Shown piece after piece: positions 52,903 through 61,792 of a stretch of 64,000 bases of DNA. The notes under the pieces were generated by a model. It saw nothing but the letters and a program-made list of their open reading frames with translations, was not told the DNA's origin and did no database searches. The stretch covers positions 32,728-96,727 of the forward strand of contig NZ_JABANE010000021.1 in NCBI RefSeq assembly GCF_012844305.1, in the 5' to 3' direction. Positions within the stretch are counted from its first letter, which is position 1; every line of letters starts with the position of its first letter. The translations under genes were made by a program, and so were the position numbers. Origin of the DNA: Flammeovirga aprica JL-4 (lineage in GTDB: Bacteria; Bacteroidota; Bacteroidia; Cytophagales; Flammeovirgaceae).

Positions 52903-53250
52903 CTATCCGATAGATTTAACTACTCTTTGAACAACATCTAATACTACCGCAACACCTGCGATAATGAATAAGTAATAAGTCATGTTGAGGATACCACCGA
53001 TCTTTTGTGATAATGGCTCATCCACACCGAACTCATTTAACTCTCTTGCTGTCACAGAGCTATCTGCTACCGAATAACCGATAAAGAATAATACTACCAA
53101 GCCTGCGATTGTAATCAATACTGTGATCGCTGATTTAGGATCTGTAATGATTGACATCAAGAAGCCGATTACTGTAGCTACTAATGCAATAATGATTAAT
53201 AGTCCAGTGAAAGGTAGCAAGTATTCTGTAAATATAGCTTCACCGTTCAT
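52903..53250 (-). CDS. Small membrane protein of the exb cluster
   Basis: A 115-residue protein with three hydrophobic helices (LPFTGLLIIIALVATVIGFL; AITVLITIAGLVVLFFIGYS; MTYYLFIIAGVAVVLDVVQR) and a short acidic loop between the second and third. It lies between exbB and exbD, 2 bases from exbD and about 60 bases from exbB, on the same strand. I know it only as a frequent companion of Bacteroidota exbB/exbD genes; it has no catalytic motif. An accessory or assembly role for the ExbBD motor is inferred from position. Confidence 0.75.
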   Translation of the reverse strand: MNGEAIFTEYLLPFTGLLIIIALVATVIGFLMSIITDPKSAITVLITIAGLVVLFFIGYSVADSSVTARELNEFGVDEPLSQKIGGILNMTYYLFIIAGVAVVLDVVQRVVKSIG

Positions 53251-53309
53251 AACTATGTGTAATTTCTTAAATTCTACAATTACTATTTACAATTTGTAAA
53301 TAGGCACTA

Positions 53310-54140
53310 CTACTTAGCAGTCAATTCGTTCTTAACCAAGATATCGATTAAAGATACAGAAGCTTCTTCCATTTCTAATACGATACCGTCGATTGTAGAT
53401 ACACAATAGTTGTAGAATACTTGAAGGATTACACCAACGATAAGACCTGCTACTGTAGTAAGAAGGGCTACTTTAATACCACCTGCTACTAGTGAAGGAG
53501 AGATATCACCTGCTGCCTCGATCGCATCGAAGGCACCGATCATACCGATTACCGTACCCATGAAACCTAACATTGGTGCCATAGCGATAAACAATGAGAT
53601 CCATGGTAAACCTTTTTCTAATTTACCCATTTCTACTGAACCGTAAGAAACAACTGATTTCTCAACCATTTCGATACCTTCAGAAGCTCTCATTAAACCT
53701 TGTGTAAAGATAGAAGCAACTGGACCTCTTGTAGCTTTAGCAACTTCTAAAGCAGCATCTGCACCACCTGACTGTAAAGCTTCGTCGATTTTCGTTAAAA
53801 GCTTCTTAGTGTTTGTAGTTGAAAGTGATAACGTGATAACACGCTCAATAGCGATTGCTAAACCAAGGATTAATGTAAGCAATACCGCTCCCATAAATTC
53901 CCAACCACCTTCGATGAACTTTTGCTTCACTGCTTGAGTGAAAGACAATTCTTCTACTTGTGCCAATTCATCAGAAGATACTTCTTGAACTGTACTTTCT
54001 TCGACTGCTGCAGATGTCTCCTCAACTGCTGCTACTTCTTCAGTAGCAACTTCTTCTGTTGTTTCATCTTGCGCATACGACTGTGCGATACCTAAAGTAA
54101 GTGCACAGAAAAACATCAATAACGCGAATACTTTTTTCAT
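53310..54140 (-). CDS. exbB: ExbB/TolQ/MotA family proton channel
   Basis: A 276-residue ExbB homologue. Unusually for ExbB it begins with a cleavable signal peptide (MKKVFALLMFFCALTLGIAQSYA) and a Glu-rich periplasmic linker (residues about 25-65, TEEVATEEVAAVEE) before the first core helix (GAVLLTLILGLAIAIERVIT). The MotA/TolQ signature region includes MGKLEKGLPWISLFIAMAPMLGFMGTVIGMIGAFDAI and VAGGIKVALLTTVAGLIVGV (about 170-235), which form the pore helices. First gene of a four-gene unit. It would power the SusC-type receptors encoded at 17.9 and 25.4 kb as well as others. Confidence 0.93.
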   Translation of the reverse strand: MKKVFALLMFFCALTLGIAQSYAQDETTEEVATEEVAAVEETSAAVEESTVQEVSSDELAQVEELSFTQAVKQKFIEGGWEFMGAVLLTLILGLAIAIERVITLSLSTTNTKKLLTKIDEALQSGGADAALEVAKATRGPVASIFTQGLMRASEGIEMVEKSVVSYGSVEMGKLEKGLPWISLFIAMAPMLGFMGTVIGMIGAFDAIEAAGDISPSLVAGGIKVALLTTVAGLIVGVILQVFYNYCVSTIDGIVLEMEEASVSLIDILVKNELTAK

Positions 54141-54398
54141 AACTCTCTAACGTTCAGATTGCGATTAAATAAACTAAAATCACAGAACTGATACTGTAAT
54201 AATAAATTTGTTTTGACTATCATCCGTAATCGTTGAGCAATTTAGTACTAATCTTTCGATTTCGTACTTTTTTTGATAGTTTTTAACGACTACTGACTCG
54301 CAAAGAAATATATAATTATACTTATAAACAAATTGATTATTCATTTATAAATGGCAAAATCACACTAATTAGGCCCTTAAATGTTACATTTCGTTAAT

Positions 54399-55478
54399 TT
54401 ACTGGGTCAATTCCCCCTTTAACGGTATGCCTACAAGCTCTTTGACCCTTTCCACGTCTTTATATTTTGTTAACAAACACATGAGTTTAGTAACGCTTGC
54501 TTCGGTCGTCATATCCTTTCCAGACAGAACTCCTATCTCGTTGAGTTTCGTGCTCGTAGCATAGTGCCCTTGCATGACCATCCCCCCTGTACACTGAGAA
54601 ATATTGACCACTACTACACCTCTTTTCACAGTATCTTCAAGCAGCTCAATAAACCAATCTGAGGTAGGAATATTACCCGATCCATAGGTTTCCAGCACCA
54701 CCCCCTGTAATTTTCGATTTTTTAGCATTTGTATTATGAAATCTTTAGGCATTCCAGGGAAAATTTTCAGCACAATAACATTGGCATCTATCTTTTTCAT
54801 GGAGCGTACAGGATCGTTGATCGGATCTTTCCAGAACATCTCTTTTTTATATTCAATAAAGATCCCTGCTTCAGCTAAAGAAGGGTAATTGTAAGATCTA
54901 AATGCTGTGAAATTGAAATTCTGAGCTTTCTTGGCTCTGTTTCCTCTCAGTAATTTACTGTTGAAACAAATACAAACCTCTTGAATAAGCATTTCTCCAT
55001 TGGCATCACGTGCCGAACACATCTCTAATGCTGACATCAAATTTTCACGAGCATCCGTTCTTTTTTCACCTATTGGAAGCTGTGACCCTGTTAATATAAT
55101 TGGTTTGTGCACCCCATCTAACATAAAACTTAATGCTGACGCAGTGAAAGCCATGGTATCAGTACCGTGAAGGATCACAAAACCATCAAAATCCTCATAG
55201 AAATCTTCTATCAAGTTCCCCAATTGCAACCAGTGATCAGGCGTTATGTCTGATGAATCAATCAAAGGATCCAATGAAAACACTGTCAATTCAAAATCAA
55301 ATCCCTTCAATTCTGGCACCGCATCAATGATTTTCTCAAAATCAAATGGTGTTAGACTTCCATTTTCCGGATGTCTGTCCATACCGATTGTTCCTCCGGT
55401 ATAGATAATAAGTATAGATGTGTCTGATGTTTTTGGGCCAGTGGAATTAATGTTTACAGTTTTATAGTAATTTCTCAT
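54399..55478 (-). CDS. ansA: Type I asparaginase
   Basis: A 359-residue cytoplasmic-type L-asparaginase converting asparagine to aspartate and ammonia. Catalytic Thr lies in IIYTGGTIGMD (about residues 24-34), the second Thr-Asp motif in LHGTDTMAFTASALSFML (about 103-120), with Lys in GSQLPIGEKRTDARENL. No signal peptide is visible, which supports the type I assignment. It is 4 bases after the TatD gene, so the two are co-transcribed, as is common in Bacteroidota. The N-terminal extension MRNYYKTVNINSTGPKTSD precedes the first strand; the start could be a little downstream. Confidence 0.92.
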   Translation of the reverse strand: MRNYYKTVNINSTGPKTSDTSILIIYTGGTIGMDRHPENGSLTPFDFEKIIDAVPELKGFDFELTVFSLDPLIDSSDITPDHWLQLGNLIEDFYEDFDGFVILHGTDTMAFTASALSFMLDGVHKPIILTGSQLPIGEKRTDARENLMSALEMCSARDANGEMLIQEVCICFNSKLLRGNRAKKAQNFNFTAFRSYNYPSLAEAGIFIEYKKEMFWKDPINDPVRSMKKIDANVIVLKIFPGMPKDFIIQMLKNRKLQGVVLETYGSGNIPTSDWFIELLEDTVKRGVVVVNISQCTGGMVMQGHYATSTKLNEIGVLSGKDMTTEASVTKLMCLLTKYKDVERVKELVGIPLKGELTQ

Positions 55479-55482
55479 CTTG

Positions 55483-56262
55483 TTATTTCTTTAGATATGC
55501 CTCTATTTTAAATAGGTCATATGCATTCTTATCTGTTATTTCTTCTATTTCCTGACCGCTTTTCCTGGTCAAATCAGCTACTCTGTCACAAACATGAGTA
55601 GTATATAAAGGCTGGTTTCTTTTTCCTCTATAAGGCTTAGGTGCCAAGTATGGACTATCTGTTTCTAATACAATCTGTGATAAATCAACATGAGGAACTA
55701 CTTTATCCAGTCCTCCATTTTTGAAAGTCACCACTCCTCCAATACCTATTTTAAAGTTGACAGCTTCTAGTCTTTTCACATCATCTAATGTTCCGGTGAA
55801 GCAGTGAAGTACACCAAACAATTCTTCTGAAGCCACTTCTTCTAATACCTCTAAAGTTTCCGGCATTGCATCCCTAGCATGAATTACCAATGGCAACTGA
55901 TGCTTCTTCGCTAATTCTGCCTGTATTTTAAAGGCTTCAATTTGTTGTTCCTTATAAGTTTTGTCCCAATATAAGTCCAATCCCATTTCACCTACTGCCA
56001 CAAACTTTCTTTTAGACATCCAATCTTCTACAATGTAAAGTTCTTTTTCAAAATTCTGATCCACATGACATGGATGTAGTCCCATCATCGAAAGGCATTT
56101 GCCCGGATATTTCTCTTCTAATTCCAACATACCATCAATAGAAGTATGATCGATATTAGGCATTAAAATGTGCTTGAGTCCTGCGTTGAAAGCGTCACCT
56201 AATATTTTGTCAATATCTGCACTAAATTTGTCTGAGTATATATGCGCGTGAGTATCTATCAT
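55483..56262 (-). CDS. tatD: TatD family metal-dependent hydrolase
   Basis: A 259-residue TIM-barrel metal hydrolase of the TatD DNase group. Metal ligands are visible as DTHAHIYS (residues 3-10), GEMGLDLYWD (catalytic Glu), QLPLVIHARDA, LHCFTG and LETDSPYLAPKPYRGKRNQP (late Asp). Length is typical. Members act as deoxyribonucleases or D-amino-acyl-tRNA-like hydrolases in quality control; the actual substrate is not decided. It is followed by the asparaginase with a 4-base gap. Confidence 0.92.
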   Translation of the reverse strand: MIDTHAHIYSDKFSADIDKILGDAFNAGLKHILMPNIDHTSIDGMLELEEKYPGKCLSMMGLHPCHVDQNFEKELYIVEDWMSKRKFVAVGEMGLDLYWDKTYKEQQIEAFKIQAELAKKHQLPLVIHARDAMPETLEVLEEVASEELFGVLHCFTGTLDDVKRLEAVNFKIGIGGVVTFKNGGLDKVVPHVDLSQIVLETDSPYLAPKPYRGKRNQPLYTTHVCDRVADLTRKSGQEIEEITDKNAYDLFKIEAYLKK

Positions 56263-56410
56263 AATTTTAATAATTTGGTATTCCGCACAAACATAACAGC
56301 TTAGGTTTTAATCTATAAAAAATACAAATCGAATTTTTTTAATAGGTTGACCTTATTTCCATAATTATGACTAATATTGAAATTAATTATTAAGTAATTC
56401 ATATAATTCT

Positions 56411-57241
56411 ATGAGACTGAATAAAAAAAACATAATAATAACTTGCTCTTGTATATTTTTTGGAATAGCCGCTTTTGGCTTTAAAACACAACAAGATCTA
56501 CCAAAAGACACATCAATTACTTTCGAACAAGGTGAAACTCTAACCTATGTTGCAGGCTATTCGGTCTTTGAAGCAGGGGAAGCTGTTGTACATTTAGATA
56601 AGAAATTCCATGAGGTAAATGGTAAAAATTGTTATAAAGTAGATGTCCATGGAAAAAGTATCGGCATGTTCGGCATGGGTATGAAAATACGTGACTTGTG
56701 GCAAAGTTACTTTGATCCTGAAACTATCCTACCCGTACAGTTCAACCGTGATATTCTTGAAGGTGGTTATACACTGGAAGAAAAAATAGATTTTGATCAG
56801 GTTAACGGGAAAGCAAAAGTAGAGTGGAAGAAAAAAGACAACCCTGAAATACATAATGAAGAATACGATATGGCTCCAGGTTCTTTTGATGTCATTTCTG
56901 GATATTATTTACTTAGAACCTTAGATTATAAACAGTATTCTAAAGGTGATACGATTACAATGAATACTTTCTGGGAAAATAAAGGGTATAGTTTTGATAT
57001 TATTTATTTAGGTGTTGAGAAATGTGTGACTAAATTTGGCAGAATTGAATCTTATGTGATGTCTCCTATCATGCCTGAAAATCAACTTTTCTCTGGAACT
57101 CATCCTATTAAGTTTTGGGTTTCAAAAGATGTAAACAGAATACCTCTGAAAATTCAAGCTGAACTAATTGTCGGAGCAGTTAATGTTGATTTAGTTCGAT
57201 ATAAAGGCTTAAAGCAAAAATTAAAGAAATCAAAAAAATAG
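56411..57241 (+). CDS. DUF3108 domain protein, envelope-associated
   Basis: A 276-residue protein with an N-terminal hydrophobic segment (IIITCSCIFFGIAAFGF) that may be a signal peptide or anchor. The rest is the beta-rich DUF3108 fold: FEQGETLTYVAGYSVFEAGE, then IRDLWQSYFDPETILPVQFN, VISGYYLLRTLDYKQYSKGD and HPIKFWVSKDVNRIPLKIQA, all characteristic blocks of that family. DUF3108 proteins are periplasmic, possibly lipid- or polysaccharide-handling, but no reaction is established. It is monocistronic, with a shared terminator facing aroK. The C-terminus is highly basic (LKQKLKKSKK). Confidence 0.85.
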   Translation: MRLNKKNIIITCSCIFFGIAAFGFKTQQDLPKDTSITFEQGETLTYVAGYSVFEAGEAVVHLDKKFHEVNGKNCYKVDVHGKSIGMFGMGMKIRDLWQSYFDPETILPVQFNRDILEGGYTLEEKIDFDQVNGKAKVEWKKKDNPEIHNEEYDMAPGSFDVISGYYLLRTLDYKQYSKGDTITMNTFWENKGYSFDIIYLGVEKCVTKFGRIESYVMSPIMPENQLFSGTHPIKFWVSKDVNRIPLKIQAELIVGAVNVDLVRYKGLKQKLKKSKK

Positions 57242-57285
57242 GGACCAACCTTATTATATCATAGAAGAGCACTTTCTCATCTATA

Positions 57286-57326
57286 AAAAGAGAGCATGTC
57301 TGACTTGATCAAACATGCTCTTTTTA
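57286..57326. terminator. Convergent terminator, DUF3108 and aroK
   Basis: AGAGCATGT (57291-57299) pairs with ACATGCTCT (57313-57321), with A5 before and T5 after. The same stem sequence recurs in the hairpin at 21606-21628. Confidence 0.8.
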
Positions 57327-57836
57327 TTATTTCTTTAAAACCTCTTTTATCTCTAAAGCTAGTTCAGAAGGTGTTTTAGTACCCGCTTCAATTGTAAATT
57401 CTGCTTTTGAATAATAAGGCAAACGACTTTCCCTCTTTTCTTTTATCGCATTATAAACCTCCTCTTTTTCATTTTGAGCCAAAAGAGGTCTTGTTCCTTG
57501 CTGTTGCCAAACCCTTTCTACTAATACATCCTCATGCACATCAACAAAAACAGTCTCTCCATTTTCAAGCATAAAATCCATATTATCAAAAAAACATGGA
57601 GCACCACCGCCTGTAGCCAAAATTGAATTATCAGGAAGAAAAGTTTGAACTACTTCTTTTTCAACTTTTCTAAAATAATCTTCTCCTTTTTCAGTAAATA
57701 TTTCAGGGATGGATTTTTTTTCTCTTTCCTCTATCTCTGTATCCATATCATAAAATGGCAGAGATAATAAGGTAGAAAGCTCTTCCGCCAAAGTAGATTT
57801 TCCACTACCTGGCATTCCTATTAAATAAATTCGCAT
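57327..57836 (-). CDS. aroK: Shikimate kinase
   Basis: A 169-residue kinase that phosphorylates shikimate in aromatic amino-acid synthesis. Walker A GMPGSGKSTL (residues 7-16), shikimate-binding FYDMDTEIEEREKKSIPEIF with DYFRKVE, and ATGGGAPCF (Walker-B-like Gly-rich loop) are all present, as is the adenine-side RPLL segment. Length is typical. It is last in a unit of four minus-strand genes (DUF1599, DoxX-like, ABC permease, aroK) with gaps of 43, 9 and 6 bases. Confidence 0.94.
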   Translation of the reverse strand: MRIYLIGMPGSGKSTLAEELSTLLSLPFYDMDTEIEEREKKSIPEIFTEKGEDYFRKVEKEVVQTFLPDNSILATGGGAPCFFDNMDFMLENGETVFVDVHEDVLVERVWQQQGTRPLLAQNEKEEVYNAIKEKRESRLPYYSKAEFTIEAGTKTPSELALEIKEVLKK

Positions 57837-57842
57837 GTTTCG

Positions 57843-58898
57843 TTAGTGTAATCTCACCTTTGGATCTACAATAGCGTATAAAATATCCACAAAAATATTT
57901 ACCACTACAAAACCAAAAGCTATCAATATTGTCGACCCCATCACTACAGGTAAATCAAGATATTCTACAGCTTGAATCGTTTTAAAGCCCAAACCTTTCC
58001 ACTTGAAAATATACTCAATAAAAAAGGCTCCGGCCATCATTGTCGCCAGCCAGCCTGATACTGCTGTGATTACAGGGTTCAAAGCGTTTCTCAAGGTATG
58101 CATAAAAATCACCCTCAAGAAACTAGCACCTTTTGCCTTTGCTGTTCTAATATAATCTTGTGACATTACATCCAGCATTGAGCTTCTTGTCAATTGAATG
58201 ATAATTGCCAATGGCCTCGTTGCCAATGTAAATGCTGGTAAAATCAAGTTTTCTAAATGCAACACTCTACCCTTCAACGGATCATTCATCCAGAGTGAAC
58301 CCGTCATATTCAGATTCGTGAAATCAGACAAGTAGTAGCCAAATGTGATAGCCATTACAATTGCCAAAACGAAAGAAGGCATAGAGATAAACACAACCGA
58401 TCCTCCGACGATAAAGTGATCTATTTTAGATCCAAAGTTTACTGCGGCTGTCACCCCCAAAAGAATACCACAAGATGTTGCAATAACAATTGCCGCTAAT
58501 GCCAGCCAGAAAGTACCGGGAATACTTTCAATTAATATTGCATCAACTCTTTTATTCGTCTGAAATGATTTCCTTAAATAAGGGTACTTAGCCACTAAAG
58601 CACTCCCCCCTAAAGGGATCAACTTAAAATAATTGTATTTTTTCTGTGCTTCAGGTGTATTCTTTTCAATAGAAATTGGCAGCAAATCACCAATATATCT
58701 ACCGTACTGCACCAAAAGCGGATCATCAAGTCCTAACTCATGACGAATCAACTCTCTCGTCTCCAAATCTGCATGCTGTCCAGACATTAAATCGACAGGA
58801 TCCCCAGGCAATGCATGAAAAAGCATGAACACCACCGTGATCACTCCCCATATTACTAAGAGGCCATATAAAAATCGATTAATAATAAACTGTAGCAC
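57843..58898 (-). CDS. Peptide-type ABC transporter permease (DppB/OppB family)
   Basis: A 351-residue inner-membrane permease. It has the DppB-type N-terminus (MLQFIINRFLYGLLVIWGV, then FMLFHALPGDPVDLMSGQHA), about six transmembrane helices and the EAA loop SMLDVMSQDYIRTAKAKGAS, which contacts the ATPase, followed by NALNPVITAVSGWLATMMAGAFF. A 60-residue periplasmic insertion follows the first helix. No ATPase, binding protein or second permease is adjacent, so its partners must be elsewhere. It sits 9 bases after the DoxX-like gene and 6 before aroK. Confidence 0.9.
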   Translation of the reverse strand: MLQFIINRFLYGLLVIWGVITVVFMLFHALPGDPVDLMSGQHADLETRELIRHELGLDDPLLVQYGRYIGDLLPISIEKNTPEAQKKYNYFKLIPLGGSALVAKYPYLRKSFQTNKRVDAILIESIPGTFWLALAAIVIATSCGILLGVTAAVNFGSKIDHFIVGGSVVFISMPSFVLAIVMAITFGYYLSDFTNLNMTGSLWMNDPLKGRVLHLENLILPAFTLATRPLAIIIQLTRSSMLDVMSQDYIRTAKAKGASFLRVIFMHTLRNALNPVITAVSGWLATMMAGAFFIEYIFKWKGLGFKTIQAVEYLDLPVVMGSTILIAFGFVVVNIFVDILYAIVDPKVRLH

Positions 58899-58907
58899 TT
58901 TGTATAA

Positions 58908-60062
58908 TTAATTTAAGAGTTGAGAGATTTCGTCAGCAGAGGGAGTATCGTTGTGATGCCATTTTCCAAGAATTGTTCCTTCATCTATTAATAAGATACC
59001 CGGATTTGCTCTTACCATTGCCAATAAAACCGTCGCATCTGCATAATAATAAGGAACATTCCATTGTGATTCATGCATAAACTTGTCAAAATCACTTGCA
59101 TCACTAGTCACTACCATTGTCGCAACTGTTCCTTGCAGTGAAGTCAACATTTGTTTTATTGTTGCAATTTCTTCTTTGTCAATTTCTGAAACATTTTGAA
59201 CAATCACTAATAAACGCTGTGCATTTGTTGTCAATGCTGTAAAATCATCTCCTTCTGTATTAGAAATATAATAATCTGGAATTAAAGATTTGCATTCCTC
59301 CTCATTCGTAATTTCCATTCTTACAAATTTCCATGAAGGGTCTGTAGGGTAAGTAGTAAACATTTTTTCCTCCCCGTCTTTTTCCATATAATAAACACTT
59401 TCACATGGCACCTCCGGAGACATCATTTTCTGAATATTAGCCCCTACTTTATAAGGACGAAAATCTACTGGAGGCAAATGATTCAGTGCATAATAACATG
59501 TACCAAATGCAAAAACGGAAGCAATAACTACAACGATAAATTTCCAAATTGGAGCTGATTTTTTTACAGTATATGAACCGCCGTACGTTCCATACTGAGT
59601 GATGGCCTTTTTGGGTTTCAATGCCATTGCACCGAGCAATAATACTAAAAGAACAATATCTTTTGTAAAACTTCCCCAAGGAGTAAACTTGATTGCATCA
59701 CCGAAACAGCCACAATCAGTTACTTTGTTAAACCATGCGGAATAAAAAGTCAGTACACCAAAAAACAACAATAAAGCTAAGGTGGCTCTCATAGAAAATT
59801 TCTCTCTATAACCTACTACTAAAGCCACACCCAATACTAATTCATAAGAAGAAAATAGAACAGACATCGGCAATGCCCAATCTGCAAGGAATAAGAAAAA
59901 CATTTCCAAGGCACCGAAAGTACCTGAAACATCATCTGCAAAAACATGGAAGTATTCTTCAAATTTAATAGCCGTTCCTGTTGGATCATCGACTTTCACC
60001 AAGCCAGAAGCTATAAAAACCAGACCTACAATTATGGCTAGAAGTCTATATAAATTCTTCAT
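58908..60062 (-). CDS. DoxX/MauE-like membrane protein (BT_3928 family)
   Basis: A 384-residue membrane protein. The N-terminal half has four hydrophobic helices in DoxX/MauE style (LLAIIVGLVFIASGLVKVDD, then SSYELVLGVALVVGY) and the redox-like motif DCGCFGDAIKFTPWGSF typical of methylamine-utilisation MauE proteins, with another helix near residue 175. The C-terminal 200 residues are extracytoplasmic and have a thioredoxin-like secondary-structure pattern ending WHHNDTPSADEISQLLN, with no CxxC. A role in disulfide or redox handling at the membrane is inferred from the motif. It is second in the aroK unit. Confidence 0.8.
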   Translation of the reverse strand: MKNLYRLLAIIVGLVFIASGLVKVDDPTGTAIKFEEYFHVFADDVSGTFGALEMFFLFLADWALPMSVLFSSYELVLGVALVVGYREKFSMRATLALLLFFGVLTFYSAWFNKVTDCGCFGDAIKFTPWGSFTKDIVLLVLLLGAMALKPKKAITQYGTYGGSYTVKKSAPIWKFIVVVIASVFAFGTCYYALNHLPPVDFRPYKVGANIQKMMSPEVPCESVYYMEKDGEEKMFTTYPTDPSWKFVRMEITNEEECKSLIPDYYISNTEGDDFTALTTNAQRLLVIVQNVSEIDKEEIATIKQMLTSLQGTVATMVVTSDASDFDKFMHESQWNVPYYYADATVLLAMVRANPGILLIDEGTILGKWHHNDTPSADEISQLLN

Positions 60063-60105
60063 AGAATTAATTAATGTATTGATATGTTGTTAGTTGCCAA
60101 AAAAT

Positions 60106-60669
60106 TTAGTTCTCAACAAATTCCGATAAAATTAAAGCAAAAATAGAATAATTGATCATATCCTGATAGTTTGCATCTACCCCTTCAGACACCAGCGTTT
60201 GTCCGTCGTTCCCCTCTATCTGTTTTACTCTTAATAGTTTCATAAGAATAATATCTGTAATGCTTGATACTCTCATCATTCTCCATGCTTCACCATAGTC
60301 GTGATTTTTATCAAACATTAAATGCATTGTATTGGAAGCATGCTTATCATAATGACTCATTACCTCGTCAGGAGATAATTCCATTCGTTCATCATTTCGC
60401 AAATCCAATTGTGTTAAAGCCATCAGGCAGTAATTTATTATAGCAATAAACTCGCCTAAAATGTCCTCGTCAATTTTTTGCTCCCCTTTTTCCTGTATAG
60501 AGCGAATCCTCATCGCTTTGATATATATCTGATCAGTAATGGAAGGTAATCGTAAAATCCTCCAAGCTGTACCATAATCTACTGTTTTCTTCTCAAATAA
60601 GGCCCTGCACTTTTCAATGACAGCCTTGAACTCTTGTTCTGTTTTTTCCGCCTGTGTCATGTTCTTCAA
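60106..60669 (-). CDS. DUF1599 tandem-repeat protein
   Basis: A 187-residue cytoplasmic protein made of two similar halves: KKTVDYGTAWRILRLPSITD (about 32-51) with FIAIINYCLMALTQL, and DKNHDYGEAWRMMRVSSITD (about 120-139) with YQDMINYSIFALILS. This is the DUF1599 arrangement, a family related by some authors to nucleotide-modification proteins; no reaction is proven. It stands at the head of the minus-strand unit leading to aroK and is divergent from folP with a 70-base shared promoter region. Confidence 0.85.
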   Translation of the reverse strand: MKNMTQAEKTEQEFKAVIEKCRALFEKKTVDYGTAWRILRLPSITDQIYIKAMRIRSIQEKGEQKIDEDILGEFIAIINYCLMALTQLDLRNDERMELSPDEVMSHYDKHASNTMHLMFDKNHDYGEAWRMMRVSSITDIILMKLLRVKQIEGNDGQTLVSEGVDANYQDMINYSIFALILSEFVEN

Positions 60670-60739
60670 TCTTTCTTAACTGAGTTTTTTCAGCTAACTT
60701 TGCACAAAGTTAGAGTAAACCTATACAACCTCAAACTAA

Positions 60740-61588
60740 ATGATAAAATCACAGCATCTTTCCATCAAAATAAAACAAAATATTTTAGCATTTGATACCC
60801 CAAAAGTCATGGGGATCATTAATGCCACACCAGATTCATTCTATAATAACAGTAGAAAAATATATGTTGATGACGCACTTATACAAGTAGAACAGATGCT
60901 TGCCGACGGGGCAAGTATTCTTGATATTGGAGGCTATTCTTCCAGACCTGGTGCTGAACATATAAAAGTACAGGAGGAACTGAACAGAGTATTACCGATT
61001 ATTGAAAAAATAAAAGAAGAATATCCTGATACCATTATTTCAATTGATACTTTCAGAAGTGAAGTTGCAAGGGAAGCAATTTTGAAAGGAGCCGACATTA
61101 TTAATGATATTTCTGGAGGAAGTCTTGACAATAAAATGTACGATACCGTTTACAAATCAGGTGCACCTTATATTATGATGCATATGAGAGGAAATCCACA
61201 AACAATGACGGATTTAACGGAATATCCTAATGGTGTCACACATGAAGTGATCAAGTATTTCTCTGAAAAGAAAGCTGAGTTTATCAGCAGTGGTGATAAT
61301 GATTTAATTATTGATCCGGGATTTGGTTTTGCAAAGACATTGGAGCAGAATTATGAACTCTTGAATAACTTAGAATTACTTCAATCACTTCAACTCCCTA
61401 TTCTAGTAGGGGTTTCAAGAAAATCCATGATCAACAAGGTCTTAAACATTACTCCTCAAGAGGCGCTGAACGGCACAACAGTCATCAATACTATAGCGTT
61501 GAGCAAGAATGCAAATATTTTGAGAGTACATGATGTAAAACCTGCGGTAGAATGTGTAAAACTTATGCAACAAACCGTTTCATTTTAA
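60740..61588 (+). CDS. folP: Dihydropteroate synthase
   Basis: A 282-residue TIM-barrel enzyme joining p-aminobenzoate to dihydropterin pyrophosphate. Signature VMGIINATPDSFYNNSR (about residues 24-40) and DIGGYSSRPGAEHIK (about 61-75) are clear, with GADIINDISGG, MHMRGNPQTM, DPGFGFAKT, VGVSRKSM and the final RVHDV. Length is typical. It is followed by a strong terminator and then cdaA on the same strand, a pairing common in Bacteroidota. Confidence 0.95.
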   Translation: MIKSQHLSIKIKQNILAFDTPKVMGIINATPDSFYNNSRKIYVDDALIQVEQMLADGASILDIGGYSSRPGAEHIKVQEELNRVLPIIEKIKEEYPDTIISIDTFRSEVAREAILKGADIINDISGGSLDNKMYDTVYKSGAPYIMMHMRGNPQTMTDLTEYPNGVTHEVIKYFSEKKAEFISSGDNDLIIDPGFGFAKTLEQNYELLNNLELLQSLQLPILVGVSRKSMINKVLNITPQEALNGTTVINTIALSKNANILRVHDVKPAVECVKLMQQTVSF

Positions 61589-61600
61589 AAGAAAGACTCT

Positions 61601-61644
61601 ATTTTTGTATTGAGAAGTAGATTTACTTCTTAATACAAGTTTTT
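61601..61644 (+). terminator. Terminator of folP
   Basis: TTGTATTGAGAAGT (61605-61618) pairs with ACTTCTTAATACAA (61625-61638) with one wobble, followed by GTTTTTCTTATT. It separates folP from cdaA. Confidence 0.8.
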
Positions 61645-61792
61645 CTTATTATAATAAGAGAGCAAAGTAAGAATTTAAGATTCAATTCACTTCTTGGAAC
61701 ATTTAAACTTAACTAAATAAAAATTTCAATTCCAGAAGTGGTGTGTTTATCTATAAATGCTCAAAGCAATTCACGTCTCGAAAAATAAATAA

